A stretch of 64,000 nt of DNA from Aegilops tauschii subsp. strangulata (lineage: Eukaryota > Streptophyta > Magnoliopsida > Poales > Poaceae): positions 139,516,885-139,580,884 of the forward strand of contig NC_053038.3 in the NCBI RefSeq assembly GCF_002575655.3, in the 5' to 3' direction. Position numbers and translations under genes: made by a program. Under the pieces are notes generated by a model. The model had not been told where the DNA came from, searched no databases, and saw nothing but the letters and a program-made list of their open reading frames with translations. Shown here in pieces: positions 12,240-23,230 of this stretch; positions within the stretch are counted from its first letter, which is position 1, and the number at the start of each line of letters is the position of its first letter.

Positions 12240-12548
12240 CCGGTCTCGGGGTCGGGGTGTCGGGTCGGGGTGCCGGGTCGGGGTTTCGGGTCGGGGTGCC
12301 GGGTCGGGGTCGGGGTGCCGTGTCGGTGTCGGGGTCGGGGTGTCGGGTCAGGCTCGGGGTCGGGGTCTCAGGGTCGGGGTGTCGGGTCGGGGTGTCGGGT
12401 CGGGGTGTCGGGTCGGGGTGCCGTCTCGGGGTCGGGGTGCCGGGTCGGGGTCGGGGTGTCGGGGTCGGGGTGTCGGGGTCGGGGTCTAGGGGTCGGGGTG
12501 TCGTGTCGGGGTGCCGGGTCGGGGTCGGGGTGCCGTGTCGGGTCGGGG
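12240..12548 (+). repeat. G-rich minisatellite (GGGGTCGGGGTGTCGGGTC type)
   Basis: About 300 bases of short G-rich units, roughly 6-20 bases each (GGGGTC, GGGGTGTC, GGGGTGCC). Runs of three or four G recur every few bases on the plus strand, so G-quadruplex formation is plausible. Apparent open frames here (Gly/Val/Ser/Arg repeats) are by-products of the repeat. Confidence 0.9.
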
Positions 12549-12910
12549 TTTTTTCCTCTTTTTTCCTTTTCTTCTTCTTCCTATTCTTCCTTTTCTTCCT
12601 CTTCTTCTTTTTTCTTCTCCTCCTCCTCTTCTTCTTCTTCTTCTTCTTCCTTTCCTTTTTCCTCTTCTTCTTCTCCTCCTCTCCTCTTTTTTCTTCTTCT
12701 TCTTCCTCTTCTTCTTTTTTCTTCTCCTCCTCCTCTTCTTCTTCTTCCTTTCCTTTTTCCTCTTCTTCTTCTCCTCCTCTCCTCTTTTTTCTTCTTCTTC
12801 TTCTTCCTCTTCTTCTTTTTTCTTCTCCTCCTCCTCTTCTTCTTCTTCATTTCCTTTTTCCTCTTCTTCTTCTCCTCCTCTCCTCTTTTTTCTTCTTCTT
12901 CTTCTTTCCT
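12549..12910 (+). repeat. Polypyrimidine tract, (TTC/CTC)n with ~110-base period
   Basis: Some 360 bases of almost pure C and T on the plus strand. A higher-order unit starting TTTTTTCTTCTCCTCCTCCT recurs at about 12608, 12715 and 12826. A long homopurine/homopyrimidine run like this can form triplex DNA. It directly follows the G-rich block. Confidence 0.9.
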
Positions 12911-13010
12911 CAAACTAAAATAAACCTAAAACTAAACCTAAAACTAAAACTAAACCTAAAACTACAACTAAAACTAAATCTAAACTAAAACTAAAAAGGA
13001 AAAAAACAGA
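12911..13010 (+). repeat. Telomere-like CCTAAAACTAAA degenerate repeat
   Basis: About 95 bases made of AAACTAAACCTAAAACTAAA-type units. It resembles a degraded plant telomere repeat (CCCTAAA) but has only one or two C per unit, so it may instead be an independent A-rich simple repeat. Confidence 0.7.
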
Positions 13011-13340
13011 AAAAAAACAGAAAAAAGGGGGGCTCACCTGGGGGGTGGAGGAGGCCGGTGAAGGAGGGGGGCGGGGCGGTGGAGGAGGCGGCCTGGGGCG
13101 GCGGGGGGCCGGGCCCTGGCGGTGGGGCGTGGGGCGGCGGGGGGCTGGGGCGGCGGGGGGCCGGGGCGGGGGGCGACGTGGCGGTGGGGGCGACGGGGCC
13201 CCGGGTTGGCGGCGAGCCGGGGCGGTGGGGGCGACGGGGCGGCGGCAGCGCGCGGCGGGCGGCGGCGGCGGGGTGGGAGGAGAGAAACGGCAAGGGAGAG
13301 AAGAAGTGAGTAACGGGCGGGGGTACGGGCCGTTAGGTAG
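13011..13340. other. G/C-rich CACTA interior before the right subterminal repeats
   Basis: The stretch is dominated by GGGGCGGCGGGGGGCCGGG-like runs. Open frames here are repeats of Gly, Arg, Pro or Ala, depending on strand, and are not believed. Right subterminal TTTGCCGTC motifs start after about 13340. Confidence 0.6.
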
Positions 13341-13674
13341 TGAGCTCTTTGCCGTCCGCCCCTCTTTGCCGTCCGCTTTTTTGCCTCTTTGCCGTCTGCT
13401 AGCGGACGGCAAAGAGGTGGCCCGTTAAGTTTTTCCCAAACGGGCGGGGTGTGGGGGCCACCTCACTCTTTGCCGTCCGCCAGCGGACGGCAAAGATTCT
13501 TTGCCGTCTGCTGGCAGACGGCAAAGAGCTGGCAGATGGCAAAGAGCTTCTTTGCCGTCTGCCCTTTCTTTGCCGTCTGCTTTTGGGTAGCTGATGGCAA
13601 AGAGCTTCTTTGCCGTCAGCCAGCAGACTGCAAAGAGCTAACATATGGCAAATTAGCTGATTCCAGTAGTGCAT

Positions 13675-15677
13675 TATGTGAACAATGTGATAGTATTGGT
13701 CAGACCAAAAGATGTAATGGTGTATGCTCGAGGGATCAACCACGAGTAAGACAACATTACGATTATCGTTGGTTCTGTGATTTGATGATAGCCCATGCGC
13801 AAATCAAAGATTGGATAAGACAATAGCACTGACAATTGATCGTGAGGATCAATCGATGAAGATATCATATTTCATCAACAAACACACAAACACAAGGATA
13901 TCCCTTTGGAGATGAACTAAGCGAGACAAGATTTCATCTTCCAACTCTCCAAGTTGTTGTCTAGCTCAACCAACTAGCTCAAGGGTATCCAACACAGATT
14001 CTTGGAGAAGGGGTGGTTTATAGGGAAACCATTTGAACATGAACTCAACATAATAGTTAGGGGACAACCTGGTCATACTTCCGAGAAGATAATCGGAAAA
14101 TCACGGACCACCGATATGTTACTAAGCTCGAAAACAATCTTGCTTTTCAGGGCAAGACGATATGATCAAGAGAGCAAGGGATTTGACAAATTCCCAACTC
14201 GTCGATCGAAGTGTGCACCAGAAATAAGGACTAGGTAGCACGATCAATCTTAGGATGATGATTCAATAACCAGGACGCTAAGAATGAGAGTATTGTCGAT
14301 TAACTACCAAGCAATGTGGTTGCTAGGAGTATTGATTTCACACATCACGATTCACTTGTCAGTATTCCGGTTACAATAACACGGAGACCGAGGAATGAAC
14401 GATGATGGCGAGAAGTATCACTTCGTCAAGAATTCATAAGAGGTGGTGCAATTCTCATGAGAATCCTGACATGAAGATGGTAACACTCTAAGGTAGAACA
14501 GAACAAAAGATGGTTTGGCATTTGATCTGCGGAATTCAACTACTTTGACCCAATCCTAGAAATGAATGAGGTACTGGAGTTTGTTTCTCCTAGTCATTCC
14601 AGAATAGAATGGCTTGACGGACCACAAGAGTGAAAGGCATCGAAGAACACGAATACACAACTACTCATGACCAACAATTGACAGAGGAAGGTCAGATAAC
14701 AACTAAAGAGGGACAAATTAAAGGGGCATATATCTTTCTGAGTTGTGGATGCATAAATTAGTATGTCGAGCAAAGCTCAACATTTCTTCCGGATAACCCA
14801 CGCAGAAAGGTAGAACTGGCAGATTCACAATGTAGAATGGAGAACTCATCAAGGGCACTCTGGTTCTGAACTTTCGGTTCAAAAGAACTTCTGACATAAG
14901 CAGTTCATGGTATTTGGAAGAAGGAAATACCATGGACCTCGAGGACTATCGCAAAGGTTACTAATATCCTAAATGAACTAGCAAACTCTATCAACATGAA
15001 GTAAGTAGGGTGAATCTCGGGTTCAAGAACACAGGAATAGAATACCTACTACTAAGTAGCATCACGGGATGCTTTCAAGAATAATGTCCAGAATCATCAC
15101 ACTGGGGATACAAGGCATTGCTAGATTACTAGGTGATCCTCTAAGACACCTAGGGTCATAATAATAGCTCCAATATATATGTCGAGGCAACAGAGTACCT
15201 CAATTCACCGATTAGTGTGGTTAAACTAGCCCAAATAAACATTGGGAATGGAAAGAAGGGATTTGCAAATGCATCAGACTATTTAGAAACCTGGGATGAC
15301 TCGGACAGCATAACGGCTGTAAATGCTCAAAAAGATTTGAGACATCCTGCAAAATGGTGGCATAACCACTCAACATCACAATATCAAGGTTCTGAGATCA
15401 ACTAAGAACACATGGAAGTAGTAGGAACTGAACTAAGGCTTAAATCCATCAATCCTATAAGTCTCTATCATAGTAACTCATCATCGTGATAGATAGATGA
15501 GAAGGCCTAGTTCTTAATCCCCGTAGAAAAGAAGAGGTTGACTCACATCAGAAGGGCATAAGGTAAAGGAGTAAAAAGAGCCTTACGTTCCCTTCCACAA
15601 TCAATTCCCTTACATAACTAAAGAATTTCTAGACTCAACTACGACCAGTTTGGCTTGGTAATCCTACAGGCAGTCAC
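13675..15677. other. Non-coding interior of the LARD, right half
   Basis: About 2 kb of AT-balanced sequence with stops in all frames. No retrotransposon domain was found. It continues the 8515-9831 segment across the nested CACTA element. Confidence 0.65.
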
Positions 15678-15689
15678 GCTTTGATACCA
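15678..15689 (-). promoter_or_regulatory. Primer-binding site of the LARD element
   Basis: On the minus strand this reads TGGTATCAAAGC, one base different from the initiator-Met tRNA primer site TGGTATCAGAGC. It lies 4 bases inside the right LTR (15694), which fixes the right LTR as the 5' one. Confidence 0.75.
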
Positions 15690-15693
15690 AAGC

Positions 15694-18600
15694 TGTCAGG
15701 ACCCCGATTCCAAGTCACATCGATCTAGCCGGTAACACCTCATATCACTTTGCGGCCTCACGCACGGTATTCCCACGGGTGTCTCCTTACCATGGCCCGG
15801 GACCGTTTGCACATTTTGGCTCACGTATATGATAGTGTCGCTAGCATCCATATGATAGAGAACCCGGGCCGACATGACTAGTCGTGAACCCGAAGTGGCA
15901 CTAACTTACGGGGACAGGCATACATGAATCAACATCGAGAATGTCGGTCAGCAGCGTGCGAATCCGGGCTGTACCACTGGGCTAACCGGACTCCGGTGAA
16001 CCGGGCTGTAGCAGGCTAGGCAGGACTCCGGATGTCACCGCCTGACATTTCCCCGAAGGGACAGACACAGGAACGAAGTGAATCACATGTCGGCCAGTCA
16101 AGTGTTCCGGAGCAGTAGTGCTGGGCTAGTAGGACTCCGGTGAACCGGGCTGTAGCGGACTACTATGGCTCATGGAAGCACAAGACCACATTTCCCCATA
16201 AGAGAGGCTACCAAGGATAAACAACTAGGTTGTCGGGTCCCACACATACCAAGCATTTCAATCATACACACAATATACTCGATATGTGTAAATACAACAT
16301 GGCATCACAGCATAACTCTACGACTCAAGTATTTATTCATTAGGCTCTGAGGAGCCAAGTATTACAATCATGGTCTCATGACCCAACATACAGAGCATAC
16401 AAGCATCGAGCGGAAGCATAAACATGTCTGAGTACAGACAACTACAAATGAAAAAGGCTGAGAAGCCTGACTATCTATAACACCCTCCCAAGGGTACAAG
16501 ATCGTAGCTGAGGTAACAAGCTAAACGTCGAAGTCCACGCAGAACTACTAGCGAGACTGACGTCTCTCTACAAAACATAAAATAGGAAAATGTGAGTACA
16601 AATGTACCGAGCAAGACTTACATCAGAACTAGCCACATATGCATCAGTATCAACAACGGGGGTGGTGGAGTTTGACTGCAGCAAGCCAGCTTTGACTCAG
16701 TGGCTATCCTAAACTATGACTGCAAGTAACTATTTTGAGGTGGCGCACACGAGTCCACATATCCACCATATCAATACACCACTATGGATCCGCTCCCGTC
16801 TCCCTACGGGAAGGCCATCCATAGCACTCACGCTTATCTTGGGAGTTTTAGATTATCCACTTTCACTTGTCAATGAACTGTATAGGCAACCCAGAAGTCC
16901 TTTACGGTGGACACGGCTATTCGAATAGATGATGTTAACCCTGCAGGGGTGTACTTCTACACACACGCTCTCGGCACTTACCACCATGTACACGTCGTGT
17001 ATCTCGGCAACCTTCAAGCGGAAGCCTGGCGAGGGAGTCGTCCACGACCTGACTAACCACACAAGTCTCTCGTCCAGGTTTAGCGCCTATTCGGGTTACC
17101 TCCGCAAGGAGATCCGGCCGGGGTGTCGCTCACGGCCCCAAACGATGTGTACAGGGTTCCAAGCCCACCAGACGGGTGACGTTTGGCATGCCCGGCCACG
17201 GTGCCTAGTCTGTCCCATGCCCACCTGTACCGGGTGCCACTTGGTAGACTACTAACACTACCTACAAACATCAGAAACTAGTTGCAACTCCTGGACAGAG
17301 ATCATGTTGATTAATAAGTCGAGAGGGGTCGAGTTACCAAAACCCAATGTGTGGTAGTAACTGTTCATGGATCACAAACACGGAACTCAGTTCCTGAGAA
17401 CGGCTTCAATGAAACAACCCACCATGTACTCCTACATGGCCTCTCACCAATACCTTTACCAAATCGTGTTCACACACTTAGCTCACAACAGTAGGACATG
17501 TTCCCACACCTCTAATTCATCCTCGATGAATCAGACCTAACTCAACTCTAGGCAGTAGCAGGCATGACAAACAAGCATGAATGAGTTGGCACATCAGAAC
17601 TCCTACTCATGCTACTGGGTTTCATCTTTTTACTGTGGCAATGACAGGTCATGCAGAGGAAAGGGGTTCAGCTACCGCAGCATGTAACAGTTGAAACGGT
17701 GCTGTCCTAATGCAGTAAAAGAGAGTAGGAGCGAGAGAGTGGGTTTGTATCGGAATGAACAAGGGGGTTTTCTTGCCAGGCACTTCTGAAGATAGTATAG
17801 CACTTCATCGGTGTCATCGATCACGTCATCCGAAACATCCTCTACTAAGAGGGAACAACCACCAGCAAACACAAAAGGAACCACAATCAATGCAATGCAC
17901 ATTCATATGAATGATATGTCATATTAAAGTACTGAATTGACCTAGTGCAACAGTTAGTCATATTCATTAAAGTGGAATTCAAACCTATAGCAAATTCCAA
18001 CTCCAAAACTAATTACCATTTATTCCATAATCCTGAATTGTCCTATTCAGTGGGGTTAACTTGCTCAAACATGCATGAAAATGCCATATTCAGATTCTTT
18101 GAATTTTTTCTGATCATTTTTCATATATAAATCTTTTCAATCTGAGTTATAGAGTATTTACTATGAATTTTAGAAGTTTAAATCATTTTCTGGATTTTTC
18201 TGGTTATTTAGAATTAAATCAAATCCAGTAAATGATTTAGTGCATCAGCAAGACATCATGCTAACGTCAGCTAGTCAACGGAGCAGCCCGGTCAAACTAA
18301 CCAGTGGGTCCCGCGTGTCAGTGTTACAACTTATTAACAGAGTTAATTAGTGCTAAGTGGAAAACTAACCTAAGTTAATTAGGGTCAGGCCCACATGTCA
18401 GTGACCTCAGGGGTTAATTAGCAGATTAATTGGGCGCTAATGAGGTGCCACGTCGGCGCTAACCGACGGCGGTGAACAGAGCACGACAGAGTTGCTCGTC
18501 TGGCCGTTTCCGGCGACGAGGGCACGGGCAGGTGGGCTCTCTGCAACGGCCGCAACGCGGCGCATCCAACGGTGATCTTGGGGCGGCCAGGGGTGGTCGG

Positions 18601-19680
18601 TAGCGGCGGCAGGAACGAGCTCAAGCGGCGGCGGGGCTCGGCGATGTGCGCGGGTGCCGCCCGGTTCGGACGTAGGTGGTGCAGCGGCTATGGCGTGCAA
18701 CAGAAGGAACGGAGAGGGGGGTCAGGCTCAGTGGCTCAGAGCAGTCATGGAGATGCAGTCGGCAAGCTCGGAGGAGGACCGGAGCGAGCAAGGCGGCAAA
18801 GGCGATCTCGGCGTCGGGAGGTTGAAGACGGGCTCGGTGGGGACGTTGCAGCGCTTGTGGCGGCGTGTGGCTCGTCCAGCAGATCGAGGGCGCCGAGGCG
18901 GAGCTTCTGGACACGGACAGAGGGCGAGTAGGGCTCGGTGGCTGCGCGAATGGTGGACGGCGGCGATGGGCTCCTCTCGGTGAGCACACGAGAGGGGGAG
19001 GGGCTAGAGCGAGGGAGAAGTGAGAGGGCGCTCGGGCGTCTCCAGGCGCGGGGTCAAGGATGGGGGAAAGGGAGCAGGAGGTGGAAGCAGGAGGTGGCTT
19101 CGCCTCCTGTGCGTGCGACACGCCGCCGTCCTCCTGGCAAAGGAAGGAGACGACTGGCGCCTGGGCTGTGGTGGACTGGGCCAGTTGCTGCAGTGGGTAA
19201 GGCCCAGGTAAGCTCTCCCTCTCTTCTTCTCTGTTTTAAATTTTGTTCTGTTTTCCTTTATTTATTCATTTTGCCACTGTTTTTAAATTCCAACAAATGT
19301 AAAAACAGTGACAACATTCCTCTGAATATTTTTATATTGCACAATGGGATTATCCAAAGCCACATAAATTATTTCAGAGGTATCTGAAATTATATTCCAT
19401 ATATTAAGAATATAAAACCAAATCCAAATAAAATATTGATTTAAATTCAATGCCCAAAATAATTCCTTAAAAATGTTCATGATTTTTTGTTTGGATCAAA
19501 GCCCTTGCCAAAAATACCGAATATCAATAAAGATCATTTTGGTTTCATTGAATGCAAATTTTAGTTGAACCTAGTTTGATTCAAGTGATGCTAGGGCTTG
19601 AACATCCCCATTTCAAGATTAAATGAAATTGAAAATGATGCAATGCCACTAATTACAAGCAGAATTCTAGGGCTGTGACA
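15694..19680 (-). repeat. Right (5') LTR of the LARD element
   Basis: It starts TGTCAGGACCCCGATTCC and ends GGCTGTGACA. Compared with the left LTR it keeps an extra block of about 130 bases after 16895, containing CCTGCAGGGGTGTACTTC, and has one copy fewer of the 18-base unit near 19075-19100. The rest matches closely by eye with scattered substitutions. Confidence 0.9.
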
Positions 19681-21170
19681 CGAAACCTCCTGGGGAGTGA
19701 CCTCTGGAGGACCTTGGTCCGCTCATGATTCCGAGCCCCCGCGCCAAACACTTGCGCGAGGCACGGGGCGAGTCCACGAGGCGGATGTGCCGCTGGGAGG
19801 CCGTGAGCCTATGCTCCCGGCATCCTTCCCTCGCGGTCACTCCTAGGCATGCCGAGGGCTGCTCCCTTTGTCATCGCCGGTGGCTGGGCAACCCTAGTGT
19901 TGGCTTCATCTTGGAGCGGCGAGGCCGTGCCACCCAGCGCCTTCGCCGAGGCCTAGGGAATGGCTAGGTAAGCACCGGCCGCCAGCCCCTTGCCGGAGAC
20001 AGGCGAACCACTCTGGCCTCTCCGGCAGCCCCCGGCACGGAGGATCGGCTTGGCCGCGCACCGGAGCTTGCACGCGGGCGCAGCGCTGTCTGCCATGACC
20101 TTTTTTGTGAAGCGATCGGTGCGCTGAGTCGGCTTGGAGGAGAGCTTGTGGATGTCGACGCCCACCTTGAGACGGAGGGCCTCCACTTGCCATGCGAGTG
20201 GCACTAGTTGAAGGTTGCCATCAACCTTGGGCATCTACAGCACAAGCGCGCCCGCGCGAGCGGCGCGATATCCCTCGCAGCTTCTCACGAGGCTTACGCC
20301 CGCGCTCTTGACGAAGCCAGGGCCGCCAACTACCGCCATGAGGCAGCCGAGGAGCGGCAGAGGGAGCTTCGAGCTTCAAACGCCGCCCTTGAGCGGCATG
20401 TCCAGGTGCGCAGGGCCGCACTGGTAGCACCGCCGAGCGAGGCCGCTTCTGATGAGAAGGAGGTCCAGGAACGTGAGCAGGCGCTGGCACTTGAGGTCTT
20501 CGAGCACGGCCTGGAGCTCGAGCAGCTGGAGGTGTGGTAGCGCCAGGCAGCCTCGGCTGAGGATGCCATTGCCGCTCGGGAGGCCAGGGTCCAGCAGGAG
20601 GTTGATCAAAAGGTGGCGAAGATTCAAGCGGCTGTTGTTGATGAGCACAACCAGGAGTTGGGGCTCTAGGAGACTCGCTTCAAACTACAACAGGTCGAGC
20701 TTGAGGACAGGACCACCACCCTCAGCTGGCCGCGGCAGAGCAGCGCGAGAGGACCGCCAAGGAGGCTCAGGCCTCCGCCCAAGCCGACTTCTCCTCACTT
20801 CAGAAGCAGGTTGAGGATGTCACGTCCCTCGCAGAGAAGACCGCGAATGAAGCATGCCGCCGCCGGACGATGCAGCGCGAGCATTCCTTGATGCTCAAGG
20901 ACCTCAGGGTCAGGGCCAACCGGGCCTTGGACACCATCTGCGAGGAGAGCGTCTCTCACCCGCACGAGGATGACGATGCCATCCACCTCCACTTCTTTGC
21001 CCAGATCGTGACCCGCCTGGAGGACTGGGCTACAAGGGCTCGCCAGCTCATCGAAGAGAGAAGTCGGGGCTTTCTCGGGCGTGCTTCTCACGCGTCTTCA
21101 GTCACCTCCTCAACCTTGACCCCCACTTTGACTTCAATGCTGCGATAGCCCCAATGCCCACGGTCATCCA
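19681..21170 (+). pseudogene. Tat Gypsy antisense ORF, second part (coiled-coil tail)
   Basis: This continues the antisense ORF after the LARD insertion. A clear stretch is 20208-20540, rich in Ala, Glu, Arg and Gln with heptad-like spacing (EAYARALDEARAANYRHEAA), followed in the same frame by two stops near 20538 and 20668. Another frame covers about 20790-21148 with FFAQIVTRLEDWATRARQLI. That last segment shifts frame once more and runs up to the CACTA element at 21171, so the original C-terminus is missing. Long coiled coils are usual for this class of antisense ORF. The strand is opposite to pol. At least three disruptions rule out a working protein. Confidence 0.6.
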
Positions 21171-22636
21171 CACTACTAGGAAAAGGGCTATAGATGATAT
21201 GGACACTAATGGCGCACCAGACATGTGGTGCGCCACTACTATATACTAATGGCGCACCATGTGTTGGTGTGCCATTAGTGTCCAAATAGTAATGGCGCAC
21301 CACATCCACGGTGCGCCACTACTAACAATTTTTTTATTTTTTTTCAAAACTAGTAATGGCACACCAGGGGATAGTGCGCCATTACTAGTTAAACTAGTAA
21401 TGGCGCACCACATCCACGGTGCGCCACTAGTAATTTTTTTCAATTTTTTTTCAATTTTTTTATATATTTTTTTCCAAAACTAGTAAGGGCGCACCAGGGG
21501 ATAGTGCACCATTACTAGTTAAACTAGTAAAACTAGTAATGGCGCACCACATCCCCGGTGCGCCACTAGTATTTTTTTCAAAAAAAAAATTCAAATTTTT
21601 TTATTTTTTTTTCAAAACTAGTAATGGCGCACCATGGGAGTGGTGCGCCATTACTAGTTGCGCCATTACTAGTACAACTAGTAATGGCGCACCACTCCCA
21701 CGGTGCGCCATTACTAACTTGACCCAAAAATTTCACCGAATGCACCCCCCCTGAACCGCCTTTTCAGTTTAAAAAAATAAAATAAAATGATGGAAATGTC
21801 AAAAAAATAAAAGAAAATAAGTTTCCCATGTGATATGTGGTCTAGTTGTTGGGAAAATTTACAAATATGAATTTCGACTTTATTTGCAAAATCTCTCTGG
21901 AATTTGTAAAATGGGCATAACTTTTGCATACGAACTCGGATTAAAAAGTTTTTTATATGAAAAATCATCTACTCGAAAAGTTACATCTGAATTTAACTGG
22001 GGGAACCCCGTTAAACATTTTCGAAATCCTAAAAAACCTAACAGAAAAAAAGTTGCGGGGCTTTCAAGATCTAGAGGCAAAAAATTTAAAAAATTTCAAA
22101 CTTACTAGTGGCAGACCGTTTGCTAGGTGCGCCACTAGTAACAGAAAAAAATTGGTGTTGAATTTTTTTTGGAATTTTTTTTCAAAAAATGATACGTAAT
22201 ATGACAGGGAAGTTTGAAATATTCTTCAAAATTTCATCATACTCATGAACATGAACAAAGTCCTAGACATCAACAAGGTTTAATAGGATTGATATGGTAG
22301 ATATATCAACAAGTGCCTATTAAGTGACGTGGTGCTGGGGTTGCATAGAACTGTGAAGTTAAGCGTGCTCGGGCCGGAGTAGTGTGAGGATGGGTGACCT
22401 TCCGGGAAGTTTGACCACTTAGTGCGATTTTACTTGAGATTAAGCATATTGAACCGAGATTAACAAAAAAACGAAAAAAATTAAATTTTTTTTTATAAAA
22501 AATTCTGAAAAAATATTTAAAAAAATTGTTACTAATGGCGCACTCCTATGTGGTGCGCCATTACTAAGTCAGATAGTAATGGCGCACGGCGTGATGCGGC
22601 ATTAGTATACCAGATACTAATGGCTAGGCTATATTA
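21171..22636. mobile_element. CACTA element with palindromic GGCGCACC repeats, right end lost
   Basis: The left end is CACTACTAGGAAAAGGGCTA. Subterminal units pair TAATGGCGCACC with GGTGCGCCATTA, giving hairpins at about 21210-21300, 21350-21440, 21490-21580, 21620-21720 and 22530-22620. The interior is AT-rich and non-coding, with a 5S rRNA-like piece at 22340-22412. The expected ...TAGTG end and second target duplication are missing: the element stops near 22620-22636, where truncated LTR B begins. A partly duplicated GGCTAGGCTATATT (22622 and 22680) lies at that junction. No transposase was seen. Confidence 0.8.
22340..22412 (+). other. 5S rRNA-derived segment inside a CACTA element
   Basis: The stretch GAAGTTAAGCGTGCTCGGGC followed by GGATGGGTGACC and CCGGGAAGT matches the second half of plant 5S rRNA, including the internal promoter A box and C box regions. 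The first half of the gene is not recognisable. It is not a functional 5S gene. Related plant elements (Cassandra TRIMs) hold 5S sequence in LTRs; here the carrier has CACTA ends. Confidence 0.75.
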
Positions 22637-23230
22637 ATGATATGAATGATCCGTCCGTCCTTCATCCCGTCTAAGGTGGTGGCTAGGCTATATTTATAAT
22701 GGCCTTGGTCCTCTTCCCAAAAATGAAGGCGGGAAGGAATTCCACAATGGCCAAATTCGAAGGGAGATAACTAGTACATCTTTTCCTGGCGAAAGGTGGT
22801 CTGCGCCTGCAAAGCTTCTGGTCGTCACGCCGTGGTGGGCTCGGCGATGACCTCCGTCCTGCCGTCCTGGCAGTCTTGGTCTTGTTGCATGGAAATGGGA
22901 ATCTTTGGCTGATTCCTTGGGACTCTGCGCCTGCGCCTGCCTCTTTAGCACCAAAGAGGAAACTGCTATACTGTGCCTGCTGGTGCCTGCCAGGCCTTGG
23001 TCGTCATGGCTTGCGTCATCCGAACTCATGAGGTGAGGGCTCGCATAGAAATCTCCGCTCCTCAGGAGCCAGCCTGAAGAGGCCGCTCCTTCCGGAGGTC
23101 TTGGCGTCGTCCGCCTCGTGACGCTTGGCCCCTCACGAGGATCTTGTGTTGTTGGTGCTCAAGGTGGGCCGTACCAGGCCGTCGATGGAGCCACTACGCA
23201 GGCTGTAGGTAGGCAAGTCTGGGTACCCTG
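22637..23230 (-). repeat. LTR copy B of the Tat-type Gypsy, truncated at both ends
   Basis: It aligns with LTR A from about A position 2225 onward and with C. It lacks the first 260 or so bases and the last 20 (matching stops after GGGTACCCTG). It is closer to A than to C by eye. The right side joins pol sequence directly, without a polypurine tract or antisense ORF, so a deletion or other rearrangement formed this junction. Confidence 0.75.

Larger units (their letters stand above)
9835..13671. mobile_element. Non-autonomous CACTA element with passenger gene
   Basis: The ends are CACTACAGGAAACAGCTATT on the left and, read inward from the right, CACTACTGGAATCAGCTAAT. The 3-base target duplication CAT is exact (9832-9834 and 13672-13674). 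Subterminal DNA on both sides is packed with TTTGCCGTCNGCC motifs in both orientations (9850-10195 and 13340-13650). No transposase was seen. The interior holds a TATA box and a broken passenger gene (10608-11537), inverted repeats, a G-rich minisatellite, a polypyrimidine tract and a telomere-like repeat. It sits in the LARD interior, so it is the younger of the two. Confidence 0.93.
4636..19680 (-). mobile_element. LARD-like (Sukkula-type) LTR retrotransposon, full length
   Basis: It has two long LTRs (4636-8514 and 15694-19680), TG...CA ends and a non-coding interior of about 3.3 kb once the nested CACTA element (9835-13671) is removed. Left flank CAAAA (4631-4635) and right flank CGAAA (19681-19685) are read as a 5-base target duplication with one CpG-to-CA change. 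A primer-binding site on the minus strand beside the right LTR sets the orientation: 5' LTR on the right. No gag or pol could be recognised in any frame. LTR and interior sizes match the LARD group known from barley (Sukkula), so it would need proteins from another Gypsy element to move. It interrupts the Tat antisense ORF. The family name is inference; the structure is seen directly. Confidence 0.85.

Noticed and set aside
12107..12988. Open frames of 293, 241 and 135 codons on the plus strand and 110 on the minus strand
   Set aside because: They are translations of G-rich and polypyrimidine simple repeats (Ser/Phe/Leu or Lys/Glu/Arg runs) and have no protein character.
12911..13010. Interstitial telomere
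   Set aside because: Units lack the CCC of the plant telomere repeat and are too irregular; kept only as telomere-like.
22340..22412. Functional 5S rRNA gene
   Set aside because: Only the second half of the gene is recognisable and it is mutated; no terminator context or tandem arrangement.
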